From Pseudisothecium myosuroides (lineage: Eukaryota > Streptophyta > Bryopsida > Hypnales > Lembophyllaceae): DNA of 64,000 nt. The stretch lies in the NCBI GenBank assembly GCA_951799445.1, contig OX637288.1:46391288-46455287 (forward strand), read 5' to 3'. The stretch's first letter is position 1, and each line of letters starts with the position of its first letter. The translations under genes were made by a program, and so were the position numbers. Positions 50,407-62,568 of the stretch are shown here, one piece after another. The notes beneath the pieces were generated by a model that did no database searches, was not told the DNA's origin, and saw nothing but the letters and a program-made list of their open reading frames with translations.

Positions 50407-53400
50407 CTATAATCTGCTCAGATGAATCGATTCATCTTTCAAGAAAGCAAGAACCGCTTCGTTGAACGCTCTTGGAGCTTCTGATTCAGGCATGTGCCCT
50501 GCGTTCTTAATAATTACGAGTGTCGCATTACCGCCAAGATGCCTGATCACTCCATCAAATGATTCCAAAGATTAGCCTTGGACTAATCTACTAATGAAGA
50601 GCAACCAACAGTCACTTGCAAAATTTAGACAGGAGAGAATATCTTACAATGGCATGTGTATCTGAGAAGGGGTGACCTAGGATTGCAATCAATTGCAGAA
50701 CAGGAACAAATGTAATAAAGGGAACCCCGATGCCCAACGAAGACCCCCAATCTCGATTTAATTGCGCAAATTGGAGACAAAATAGCAACACATGCAAACG
50801 GCTCTACGGGTTGTATTCATCGAGGACAAAGCAAATGAAGGTGTGCCCCCGGGTGTGCCACATACAAGCACTCCTAAAGAAGCAGAGTTGTCATCATGTA
50901 CAAACTTCCCGGCGTACGTGGAATGTTACGTGGGTATGCTCGTATCAGAAAAGATCATGCATCTCGATAACAGAGACAAAGGTTTTAAGAGAAACAAAGT
51001 GCATACTTTTTCAGCTTCCGGCCCTGGTCGGTATCAAAGAGCCTGTCGTTCTCCCCACACACCAAGAGCACCTCCTTCACACACATTACATGTGAAAAAA
51101 TTTACTTTGCAGATAGGCAAGTAAGCTTTACTCTACTTGGTACGTAGATTACATAACCGAGCTTCAAACTTCAAGACCGCAACAAAAATTGGTCATGGAA
51201 TAGCCTCCAACACAGTTTCTACGAAGCTTGAGACAGCCTTTCCACAACGACTGAGTTTCAGGAATTCTTGGACAGCATTCTGAAGAGAATTTTCCCCGTA
51301 TAATGGAAAGACCACCTTGCGATCACCATAATTAGAGAGATCTCCCCAAAGTCAGGACGAAGATTCTCTTTACGAGAATGTCTACAACTAACTTATATGA
51401 AACAGTCACATTGTACTGAAAACTCAACTCTTACCGTTGCCTCAAAAAACTCAATCTCACAAATAGGTTAACATCATTTGAGGCACACCTGTGTCAATGT
51501 AGGCCGAAAGTGTGCCTTGTCAGTCCAGAGAGTGGATTCGCACTGAGCTTCAACCTTCAGATCTCTGTTCTTTAGGTGCACCACCTGAAGACAGGGCCAC
51601 ACAAGGTTGGAACTGACCAGCAGATCATTATTTTAAAACCGGGTAAATGTAAAAAAAACGAGATACAATCTATTGGTATCCATGTTAAATCAATGCACAG
51701 AAGACGTACAGATGAACATTAACATCTGTTGGATCAGACATGATCTCACTAGGCAATCGAATAGTACATTTAACGTCTACCTAAGCATTAGCTTACAGTT
51801 ACCTGTTAACTAGTTAACCAAATCATCTTGTTAGGATCACACACAATGCGTATTGTGTCGTTTATCAATCCACAATATCTCGAATTCTGAATTCATCTTG
51901 ATCAGTGGAGTCAATTTTCAAGCAACAACCATGCCAGTCGTTGGAATGCTAGTTCGCTCAGCAAAATCAAAGCTCTCTGCTTCCAAAGGTTGGCTGGCCC
52001 TACCTCTCAACATACTTCCTCGCTTAATTACGTGCATCCCTAGATTCCGTGACCAGCCACAACATAATGAATGGACCAAATGCATTATGTACCCAGCTCG
52101 GAGCTACCTACTCGGATCCAAATCGGGTGAAAACCTAGTTGGGGTGGCAAGTACCTCCAAAATCTCCTTGTATGCGGACTCGGGTAAGCGTGGTGGATTG
52201 AACAAGAGAAGCTCCATGGCTTCTTTGACTCCTTCCGTAGTGGTGGGCAATAGAATCCTCATCATGTCGTCTATTTTGAGCTTCTCCTGTAAAGCGACAA
52301 GATCCGCAGCGTCCATACACAAGCCTGAGCTGGCAATCACCACCTTCCAATCCCACGCAAGGTGTCAAATGAATGGGGTGGGCATCAGCTATGGCGTTGG
52401 AATTCACCATAACAACCATGAGCATGTTGCAAAAGCGCGTAGGTCAGTCACCTAAACAGAGACGCAAGGAGCACTAACTGGGATCAGTAAGCACAGGAAA
52501 CACAAGATTTCTGCACTATTCCTCGCACTATTCAATGGAAGTTCTTTGAGCAATTGGAAGCATGAATTGGTTCAAAGGTGTCCAATTACACTGGTATATC
52601 TATTCATGAGGGCCCAATATGCGTGCCACTCCAATAAATGTGGTAGAAAATGGTACTCCGAGTACGATAAAGGAACGTTTATGCACAAACGGAAAATTGT
52701 GTGACTTAGGAAAATTATTATCTCACTCATTAATCGGATGAATCAGCGTAGCAACCTTGGAGAAATGGGAAAATACCTTAGCGACACAATTCACCGTATA
52801 CCAGCTTACATGAATCCCCAAACACTATACACTGAAACCCAAGAATACAGGTTCAAAACTAAGGTTCACATCCTTTATGTGAGGCAAGGAAAGTTAGACC
52901 TCCTTTCATAAAATTCTCGATGGGGAACTAAGGGGTCTTTCTACACTATATTTCTGTTACAGTGGCCCACAATACATGGGCAAGCTTGCATTTGAAGATG
53001 TTCGACAGAGAAAGCGGAGGGTCCCTGCCTTGAAGTTCAAGAATGTTATGTTCTCCGCTAGCTAGTCAATAATTCCCGGCAGGGCATACACGGACTGCAA
53101 CTGCTTGACACTAGGTGAAAATTCGGGTTCTCATGGATGAGAAACCTGGATTTCTTGTTTACGAGGAAAAATCCTCCTCCGAAGATTCTCCCACGAATTA
53201 CACTGCAATTTTTTACTGTCGATGGAAGTTGGCCGAAATCCAAGAATACATGTTCAGAAAAGGCAAAGAAATTTTACGAGAGATCACCTTGTGCACCAGT
53301 TCAGGAAACTCAGATGCGAGATGGAACGCAACCAGCCCGCCATAACTGGTTCCCAGCACATGTACACGCGACTTCACCTTGAGCTTTCGCAGCATGTCCA

Positions 53401-53725
53401 CCAGGCACTCCGCCTGAAACGCCTCGGAGCGCTTGGAGCTTCCCGTGGAAGACTGGCCGAAGAAAACGAGATCGGGCACATACACAGCGAATCCGGCGTC
53501 CAGAAAAGCCTCCAGCTGATTCGCCCAGGCCACCATGCCGTCCCAGCCAGAACTGGGGACCAACAGTAGTGGCGGTCTCATGGACGACGAGCTCGAGGGC
53601 GGCACCCAGCAGTGCATGGTGGTGGTGCCATCGGCCAAAAGAAGACGCTGCGAGCGCATCCCAAGGCGCAGAAACAAGGTGCGGACACGAGCAACGCGTC
53701 GCTCTACAAAGTTCAGAGCTGCCAT
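50407..53725 (-). CDS. Alpha/beta hydrolase, ester-hydrolase type
   Basis: Five exons join to 308 aa: 53288-53725, 52155-52343, 51489-51584, 51007-51074, 50407-50542. The nucleophile elbow GTSYGG (125-130) places Ser127. GENDRLFD gives Asp251 and NAGHMPE gives His280, a complete catalytic triad. The order and spacing (cap helix block MELLLFNPPRLP, then RPTLTQ-EVLLVCGENDRLFD, then HLGGNATLVIIKNAGH) match plant monoacylglycerol-lipase/esterase-like hydrolases. The usual Trp of the WGE motif is Cys here. There is no clear signal peptide, and the substrate cannot be told. ATG 53725 is the first in frame. A cluster of CGTCA boxes lies just upstream. Confidence 0.85.
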
Positions 53726-53828
53726 GGCTGGCTGCCGGTTCAGCTAATTCGGTCATTGTGTTTGGCTGTGCATGTCAGGACCGTTGTTTCAACTGTGCAC
53801 AGGAATGTTGACTCTATGTATTAAGCAT

Positions 53829-53928
53829 CGTCATGAAATCGTCATGAATCCGTGATAAATCTGTGATTCCGTGATGAATCGTCATGAATCCGTCATGATT
53901 CCATCATCAATCCGTCATCAATCCGTCA
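53829..53928. promoter_or_regulatory. Tandem CGTCA (TGACG) cluster upstream of hydrolase
   Basis: Six CGTCA boxes start at 53829, 53840, 53880, 53891, 53913 and 53924, in a degenerate repeat of about 11-12 bp of the type ATCCGTCATGA. They lie 104-203 bp before the hydrolase ATG. TGACG is the half-site of TGA/as-1 bZIP factors. Function is inferred. Confidence 0.5.
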
Positions 53929-54719
53929 TGATACATCATGGAGCCTTTGACATGCACCTCATTTTCTTGTCAATTTCGAAGATTGTTTGCGTCGTTGAAC
54001 TCGCTTTGCATTACTTTGCGACAGGTGCTTGGATCCAATTCCCGTTGATGTGGGAGGCGTTTAGCATTACGCGATGCCTAGGATGAGGCTGTGTGAGAGA
54101 AACGAACAGTATTCGTTCTGTACAGTCATATGAGGATTGATTGTATTTGCAGGCAGTTGTAGCCTCACCATTGATCCTATCACTATTGGTTCGGGAATGA
54201 ATTGGTTGCCGTGGTTCTCTTTATCCGGCCAGTTGTATTGTTAAAGTTGTTGAATGTCTGGATTCTAGAATTTCGATCATTTGTATGCATCGGTGGACTG
54301 TAGGAATGGTTTAAGCAAACTGAATCCAGTCGAAATTAAAGTGTATGAAAGGTCATTATTAGGACCTTGGCTAGCACCGTGCGTACCACGAATTGAGACC
54401 GCATCTTTGAAGTAACTATTTACAAGACCATCAAACTAAAAAATTAACAGAATCCTGCATGTGGTGAAATCAAATTTACAACAACAGTATGTAATGTTGC
54501 TTTTGAGTGGATGTACTGTTGGTTTGGGTGCGCGCTTCCATTGGTGGATCGGAGGTGGAAACTTGTGGCGTTTGGCCCTTGGAATATGTTGCAACTCTTG
54601 AATATAAAATTCATCTCAAAAATGCTAATATGATTTGCAAAATCAGGCTTTGTGATTGGAGATTCATCTTCATGGTTATAACAGTGAGGGCTCATTTTTG
54701 ATAAACACAAAAAACATCT

Positions 54720-54925
54720 AAATTTGCTCACTTTAAACGCATTTTTCTTGCAATGTATTTGGTAAAAATTTCTGAAATTTCTTCTACCCATTCCTATACT
54801 AGATTAGTGCAATATCCTACAATTAATATGCAAAGAAAGACATTTGTAAAGTTTTTTGCTCTTTGCAATAGAAATAGCAATTTTGAGTGCTTTTTGATGA
54901 AAAAAAGGCCTTGAGACTTTAGGGG
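54720..54925 (+). mobile_element. Right end of a TTAA element, 5' truncated
   Basis: Family right-end sequence (TTTGCTCTTTGCAATAGAAA ... AAGGCCTTGAGACTTTAGGGG) is followed by TTAA at 54926-54929. The left boundary is unclear. The flank 54930-55263 is shared with 46668-47000. Confidence 0.65.
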
Positions 54926-54929
54926 TTAA

Positions 54930-55739
54930 GAAAATATTTGGTTTCAATGTACTTCAATGGCTCATGGCTAGTCTTAATTGGTCCAGCTTTTGTTTTTACT
55001 TTTTGAAAAAGTATTGAATTGAAAATCACTTAAAATTTGGAGAACCATAGTATTTCTACATTCATTCATATTTTGGCCAAAAGACACTTTATAATTATTT
55101 TCGTGCACTGTTTCATTCCATATTGACAACTTCATTTACATTTTAGATGGAAATGGAAATTTGCTGACAAATACTAAAGACTTCTATTATTTGGTGACAA
55201 GTAGAGATTTATTTTGAAATGGTGCAATTTGGCCTTGTGGAGCCAAAAAACAAGGGTTGGTGTTTAATTTCCCTTTTCCCATAATGCCACATACTTCATG
55301 GCCTTTCATGTAGAAGCCTATTTCTCATCTTGTAATCTCTTGGTTATTTGTTCCTTGTACATGTGTTTAAAATTGGCTATAAAAAGGTCCTACAAAATGA
55401 AAAAAATGAAAAAAACAAATGGTATTGACTATATGGTTAAGTTGAATATAACGCTAAAGACTTATTCAGCCCTAAGGTTCACCAAACTTCATGCGTCATC
55501 GAAGATATCATGGAAGAGAATGATTCCTCCACAGTCAAAGAGTTTGAGTCGTTGCGTGAGCTCAGGGAAATCAAAAAGTCATTTTGGTGACGAGTTTGGT
55601 GATGCAATCGGGAACACAAATTCCACTACAGTCAGTCGCATTCACGTTTGACTTGGAGTTTGGGTTGCGCAACTAGCAGTTGCACAGCTTTTTGAGATTC
55701 AAAGTCAAGCAGAGATGCTGGCTTTAATTTTTCAGAAAG

Positions 55740-55801
<62 letters not shown>

Positions 55802-56001
55802 CGTTTCAAATGAGCTGTTCGTACGAATCTGGTATCTGCTCTTAAAATTCTGACTCATTGATTCAGCATATTCTGGTTCTTGTGAATATCATGTTGAGGT
55901 TTGCCTGGATAAGAACACCGCGGCTTCGATATACTTAGAAGCTTAGGCCATCAGTTTGCAGCACTATCGATTTGCATTTGCGTGAGCTTAGTGTTTTAGC
56001 T
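54930..56001. other. Intergenic and SABATH 5' region
   Basis: It begins with the block shared with 46668-47000. 55298-55651 is open in one frame but shows no domain or codon pattern of a gene. The last part is presumably the promoter of the gene at 56002. Confidence 0.45.
55742..55801. repeat. (AT)n microsatellite, about 30 units
   Basis: An uninterrupted AT run of 60 bp lies 200 bp before the SABATH start codon. It is probably length-polymorphic and could affect the promoter. Confidence 0.95.
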
Positions 56002-59000
56002 ATGGATGATACAGCAGCAGCAGGTGGAGGTGAGGTTTCTGGTGGTACGATGGCCAGCCGTGGAGGCGAATCTGAGAAACCGATGAAGGTTGCACGAGCC
56101 TTGGGTGTGTTTGTGGGTGGCGCAGGAGAGTTCAGCTACACGAGAAACTCCTCAGTACAATCTCAGACCATAGAAATCTTGAAGCCGATCTTGGAGCAAG
56201 AGATTAAGGAGCTGGAATCAGTGTTTAAGGACTGCCAGAGCGGGAGCCCAATTCGTGTGGCTGATTTCGGATGCTCCCTGGGAGCGAATACTCTTGGGTA
56301 TGCGGAGATCTGTTACCGAAGTGTGTGCCGAGCAAGGTTGAGCAGTGGTGGGAGCACATTTCCTGATGCTGAAGTGCAGTATTTCTTCTGTGACTTGCCT
56401 TCCAATGATTTCAACACCTTGTTCCTACAATTCGAGGAGTGGAGAAAAACGCAAGCTACGAGCATGGAGGATTTCTATGTCACGGCAGTTGCGGGATCAT
56501 TCTATAGACGCCTCTTACCCAGGGGAAGTCTGCATGGCGCAATCTCTGTCTTCGCGGTGCACTGGATGTCACAGGTAACTTGAATTGGATGCCATTTTCT
56601 TAAAACTACTGTATTGCAGAAGAGTATGCTTATTTGTCCCAATATAGTGAATCCTCTCATAATGCAAATTCCCTACTTGCAGAACTAACTCTAGTTCTTT
56701 ATTTGCATACTCCTTATGTATAGTGCCCTCTAGAAAGTAAGGTAACCTTTGTGACTAAATTGCATGGTGACCTTTACATATTCTACAATATATACTCAAA
56801 GTTAGATGTTTCTTTATGCCTAAAGTTTTCTATTAATGCAAAAAACCCGATCCATCATCTGTTTATGATGTAATATTGACCATGTTTTCCCTTTGCATTT
56901 TTCTATTTGTGCAAAAACTTCGTAGAGGTTACCTTACTTTCTAGAGGGCACTGTACATAAAGTCTATTGCACAAACCGTCAATGGAGTTGATTATGTCAG
57001 ACATTATAGATTTCTTTAGATTAGCAACCAATCAAACACAATTACAGTACAACATGAGCACGTTTAAATAATTGACCTTTGGCACTTGAGCTTCTTTACA
57101 TGCATATAGCTAAAAACTACTCCCCAGTCCCCACCATTCCTATGCAGTAAGGGAAGTTTGCATGTAGTGTGTGTGACACTAATTTATCAAAGACACTATT
57201 TTGAATTACTGTAGGTTGAAATATTACTTCATTGTACCAATTTCCACAAAAATGACACTAAGCTTCTAGATGATACTAATTTTTCTCCTCACTAACAGGA
57301 CAAATTAGTGTAACTGAGAAATATAGTTCCATTGTCAAAATTATTGTCAGTCACTACATAAACTTTAACAAGCTTAACCCCTAAAGGACCGTTGTCCCTT
57401 CGAGGGACAAATGAGTTTTCGGGCAGGTACCTACGGGCTGAAATTTTGTCGTGATTTTTTGAAACTTTTTTTGGAGATAGAAAAATTGATGAGCTTTGTG
57501 GGAATATAATTTTTTTCACAATCGGTGCCCGGGAACAAAAAGTTATGACCAAATAAGCTCAAAACAGGGGATGCGGAACAACTCGGGCAGCAAAAAAAAA
57601 TGGACAAAAATTTGAATTTTTTTTTTCAATATTTTTTTTCTCATAGATTATATTTTTGCCTATCTTGGAAGCTTTGATTCATTTCATTTGGATATGTTAT
57701 GAGAAAGTTATGAACATTCTTGTTTTTCGGGCAGTTAGAGCATCTTCTTGAAAAAAATAACTTGTAGGATTCATTTCTGAATGCAATTTTTCATATTTTT
57801 CAAATTTTTGTTTTTTGCGTGGTTTATATTACTTGTTAGAACAATCTCACCATTGGGATTAGTGAAATTTAATTCCATTTAAAATATATGAATATTTTAG
57901 ATTTTCCTTCTATCTCGTACCTACTTCTACTTAACAATTTTTTTAAGAATGATAATTAAGTTTTTTTTTAAGTTTTTTTTTTTTCCTAGACTCTCAACTC
58001 AATTCTCCACTATAAAGAATTAAAGCTCAAAATGCTGTAGTGCAAAAATTTTAAGTTAAAAATGTTCAAAGTCAAAAAATCCAGTCCCGCAATGTGCTGA
58101 AAAACTTGTTTTTTTCACTTTAAACGCAGATATCTTGCAATCTGTGCGGTCAAAAATTCTGAAATTTTTTACACAAACTCTCATACTAGTTAGGTGTCAG
58201 ATCCTACGATTAGATGTGGAAAAAAAACAATTTTCAATTTTTTTTACTTTTTGCTATAGAAATGGCAGTTTTGAGTGTTTTTTGGCAAAAAAAAAGCCTT
58301 GGTCCTTTAGGGGTTAATGAAATCATTGCAATAGACTTGATTCAAGCTTTCTCAAACATTGCAAGGACCAAAACCAAGTTCACTTGTGGCTATTCTCCAT
58401 TGTCCAGGTGCCTGATGCAGTATTTGACAAATTTTCACCTGCTTATAACAAGGGGAAAGTGATGTTGGACGATAACAAGAATGCTGCAGCATTGCAGGCC
58501 TTCTCGCAGGCTGCGAGACAAGATCTTTATAATTTTTTGCTATCTCGAGCAGATGAAGTTGTACCAGGTGGTTTTGTTCTCATTTACTGTCGTGGTCGTA
58601 CAAATGAGCACCATCCACAAGTTCAATGGTCTAGGGAGGGGGTAAATCCAGGGCCTTACAATAAGGCCTTTGAAGAGACGTGGGAAGAACTTGTCAACGA
58701 GGTATCATCCCTAATTCACTCAAGTCAATCTCAAAAAGGCAGCTAATTGCAATTGTCTCTACCTCGAATAGAAATGAATGAATAATTTTCATATGTATCT
58801 TTCCATATAAAAGATATGAAGGATGCTAATTTAGGACCAAGCGCTTACTTATCCTTTAAATCATATATTATTTCTTGGTGAAGGATGAGTGTTATCTAGG
58901 TTAAAGGGATGTCAGTACTAATCTTTTACTTCAAACTGAAATATATAATTTCCTCATATTTCTTTCCATATAATCACCCATGTTTGATGACTAGGATAGA

Positions 59001-61182
59001 AAATTATAGAATTGTCAAACCCTTAACTTCAAAGCAAATACAAACCCCAGATACAAAACTCCTATATTATATGGCTTTAATTAAATCACTTATAATGCAA
59101 TTTATTTTAATTTCAAGGGATTTAATTTGCTTTAATTTAGAAAAATTTGTAGTCCTTTTCACAAAGAGTTCAAAAATATAATTATACTTATGAATGATTA
59201 TTTTTTGAAGACAATAATAGCATTCAAAACCTAATTATATAAGTTTTTTAATACATGTATCATAGCACAAGCAAGCCAATTTTTTGCGCTTTTTAATAAA
59301 AACATTATTTAATTTATTATAAATAAAACACTATAAATGAATTTTTATTTTTTATTGGAGGGAATTTTTTGTATGAATTTTTGAAAATTATACATAAGTG
59401 TTTCAATTCTTCATATATATTGGGAGTTTTCTTTTTAATAAATATGCAACCCAAAATTTTCTCCATGTTTTTTTATTTAATTATTTTGGTCTTTGCCTAA
59501 ATTTTTGGTCCTTTTAATTTGATATAATTTTCACAAAAGCTGTCTACTAAGCCATTTTAATCCCTGAAGGACCAAGGCCTTTTTTTTGCCAAAAAACACT
59601 CAAAACAACCATTTCTATTGCAAAGAGTAAAACAATTGAAAAATATTTTTTTTTACATCTAATTATAGGATCTTAAACCTTACTAGTTTAAAAATGTGTG
59701 AAAAAAATTTCAAAATTTTCAACAATACAGATTGCAAGATATTTGCATTTAAAGTTAAAAAGACAAGTTTTCAACACCTTGTGTGACTAGATTTTTTGAC
59801 TTTGAACCTTCTTAACTTAAAATTTTTTGCACTAAAGAGTTTTAAGATTTAAATCTTCATGGTGGGGAATTGAGTTGAGAGTCTAGGAAAAAAAAATTCA
59901 AAGAAACTTAATTTTCATTCTTAAAAAAATTGTTAAATAGAAGTAGGTACTTTAAGATGGAAGGAAAATCCAAATGACTAATGTCTCCAAAATGGAATTA
60001 AAACGCACCAATTTCAATGGTAAGATTATTCTAGCAAGAAAACTAAGCCATGTGGAACTTCTTTTTCTGAAAAAATTATAAAAATTCCATTCAATAATGA
60101 ACCCTACAAATTATTTTTGCAAGAAGATGCTTGAAATGCTTGAAAAACAAGATTGTTTATAACTTTCGCATAACAAATCTAAATAAAATGAATTAAAGCT
60201 TTCTATGTAGATTTTTTTTGTTGCCTAGTTTCCCCTGTTTTGAACTTATTCGGGCATAATTTTTGTTCCTGGGCACCAATTGAAAAAAAAATTATATTCA
60301 CACAAAGCTAATTAGTTTTTCTATCTTCAATAAAAGTTTCAAAAATTCATGACAAAAATTGACCCCGTAGGTACCTACTTAAAATCCAATTTGTCCCTTG
60401 AGGGGACAATGGTCCTTTAAGGATTAAATACCAAGGACCCCTGCGTATAATATAAGAGTTGCATATCTGGGATGCAGACTAATAACTAATTAGTTACAAT
60501 TTTTTGAGCAAAATTGTTTACCAAACTCATCCCATTTGCATCAATTTGATAATATTACGATTTTAAGATTCTACGGTAGTTTGTTCTTTGAAATAATGGT
60601 CACCGACACGCTATCATTGCTTTCAATACATGCCCAATTTTCATTGGACACCAAAACTTTCTGCATTTTTAATGAATACTTAGGCTCTCTCCTTAGAGAT
60701 AATTCCATAAAGAGATTTTCAGCGCTTCTAGAGTTCCATCACATGTACAATGAGGTGATTTCGTCCACCACATTTCAATGACTTTCTTACCAATTTATGC
60801 AATGGTTACAATGCAGGGTATAATAGAAGAAGAGAGAAGAGATACCTTCAACGTTCCGCTATATTGTTATAGTGTGGAGGACGTGAAAGTAGTCGCAGAA
60901 TCTACAAATGCTTTCCACATCAAACGATGTGAGATCAAATGGCAAAGCAGCTTACCACCAAATGAAGCAGAGCAGATGCTTGCTAATCCTGAGGCATACG
61001 GCCGGTTCATGAAAAATTACACAAAGAGCACTTTTGATTCAATGATGATGGAGCATATTGGTAAAGATAAATGCCATGAGTTTTTTGAACGCTTAGAGAA
61101 AAATAATGCTACAGCTGTACGGGAGAAGAAGGTGTCTAATTCGCCCATGGATTGTATATTGGCTGTTTTGATCCGAAAATAG
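56002..61182 (+). CDS. SABATH-family carboxyl methyltransferase
   Basis: Three exons join to 410 aa: 56002-56574, 58408-58701 and 60817-61182. SABATH enzymes move a methyl group from S-adenosylmethionine to carboxyl groups of small molecules such as salicylate, jasmonate, indole acetate or gibberellin. The N-terminal substrate/SAM motif is GEFSYTRNSSVQSQ (42-55). The SAM-binding motif is ADFGCSLGANT (87-97), where most relatives have GCSSGPN. HWMSQ (187-191) matches the conserved W-LSQ of the active site. Then follow VPDAVFDKFSPAYNKGK and a C-terminal FNVPLYCYSVEDV block. The length is slightly above the usual 360-390 aa because of a Gly/Ala-rich N-terminal extension. The substrate is not predictable. 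Both introns (1833 and 2115 bp) are swollen by TTAA elements, and the first also carries a TA-flanked MITE. Confidence 0.9.
56721..56953. mobile_element. Tc1-like MITE (233 bp) in SABATH intron 1
   Basis: The inverted ends are TAGTGCCCTCTAGAAAGTAA on the left and, reversed, CAGTGCCCTCTAGAAAGTAA, continuing to GGTAACCT. TA is at 56719-56720 and 56954-56955. The CAGTGCC start and TA target are typical of Tc1-type elements. The interior is non-coding. Confidence 0.85.
57378..58313 (+). mobile_element. TTAA-flanked piggyBac-like MITE (936 bp), best copy
   Basis: It sits in SABATH intron 1. TTAA at 57374-57377 and 58314-58317 flanks perfect 13-bp inverted ends, CCCCTAAAGGACC / GGTCCTTTAGGGG. Next to the left end is a hairpin, TTGTCCC-TTCGA-GGGACAA. 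No transposase is encoded; the ORF 58135-58317 is chance. It serves as reference for the family. Confidence 0.92.
59561..60423 (-). mobile_element. TTAA-flanked piggyBac-like MITE (863 bp), reversed
   Basis: It lies in SABATH intron 2, between TTAA at 59557-59560 and 60424-60427, with ends TCCCTGAAGGACC and GGTCCTTTAAGGA. The hairpin block TTGTCCCTTGAGGGGACAA is now near the right side, so the orientation is opposite to 57378. Confidence 0.87.
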
Positions 61183-62555
61183 GTTTTTGTTTGATCCAAA
61201 AATAAGTCCGGGAGGATTTAAGACAAAAATAGTTGGATCAATATTTGTATTTTTCTACTCAAAGTTGCTTTTTCATTGATATGTTTTAGTGATTTTGTAT
61301 AGGGCAATGCTTAATGAAGAATAAAGTATAAAAGTAAGAGTCTTCAAGGGCTGGGCGAATCTCAACAAAACTTGACTTTACTTAAGTTTCTTTTTTTTTA
61401 AATATTGTTCAAATTTATGTACTTGGCTAGCAACAATTGTGTGGTGGTGTTCTACAACACATGCGACATAATTCCTAAACCATTTAAGGTTGGACAACTC
61501 CAACATGTCTTGTCTTGCCTCCTATATTAGGATCTCAATTAAGGGAGTGGAATTGCAAGAAAGACTTGTCCTTTTTATATCCCCTTGGCCTCAGAGAGGT
61601 GGTTTTCTACTCATAACTTTTGCGTTATATGTCAGTTTTACATGAAATTTGAAATGAAGGTATTTATAGTAGTTTTAGATTTTTATTATTTTTTAATTAC
61701 CTCCCAATTGGATGTCTACCTTGGCCATTTTGAGGGGTTTTTATACTATTTTTGATCCAAAATGCAAATTTGAAGCTCAAAATTGGTATACAAGGACTTC
61801 AATCTACTAAAGTTATATATACAAGCCTACAAAGAAATTTTATAAAAATAATAAATTATCGTCCCTCCACATGTGCTCATAGTGCAGTTCCTTTGCGCAA
61901 ATGTAGAGAACACAATTTTTTTTCCCAATATTATTTTTTGAATATTTTACTATTTTTAAAAATAAAACATCAAAATGTCCATTTTCTTGGCATTTTCCAT
62001 TGTCTTTTTTTTGTGCATAACTTTTAGAGATAAATTTTTCTGGGTTTGAATTTGAAGAGACGTGCTATTTTCAATGCTTTACAAATTATCCATATTTTAT
62101 TTTATTTAAAAAAAGCCTATTCCAAAAAAATCTATTCCAAAAGTTACAATATTTACTAAAATAGGCCGTTTTAAGTACAATACACACGTGTTCTTGCAAC
62201 AACCCTTGTTGACTGAAAACCGCATCTAGGTGGTTGAGATAATCTTGTATTTTTATGGAGTTCCCACATGCACTATGGCTAAGGCCGTATTGTTCTTGAA
62301 GAAACTTATTTGGAATGCATGTCAAAAAACAGATCATTCAACAAAATAAATAATGCATAATTAATGGAAATTTCTACGAGATAGACAAAGCTGATTACTT
62401 GAGGGTGCCATAGCTTATTAAAGAAAGGCCTACCTGACAACAAAAGTCAAAGGAAATGACATTATGATAGCACTTGACATACTGGTGTAAGCATTTTTCT
62501 AGCCTCATGTTTGTACTTGGATTGGTGCAAAGTTAGGAGGCCATCAAGGACCACA
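61183..62555. other. SABATH 3' UTR and intergenic, no gene seen
   Basis: AT-rich sequence without recognisable coding content. The repeat GATCC-AAAATA just after the stop codon (61172-61206) is a short duplication. Confidence 0.5.
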
Positions 62556-62568
62556 GAAAACAAGACAA

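Noticed and set aside
51184..51360. Frameshift in the hydrolase gene
   Set aside because: I first read this stretch as the WGD motif exon with a one-base error. The true Asp exon is 51007-51074, which splices in phase with both neighbours, so no frameshift is needed.
55298..55651. 117-aa ORF upstream of the SABATH gene
   Set aside because: AT-rich, no domain, and it has no clear relation to the downstream gene.
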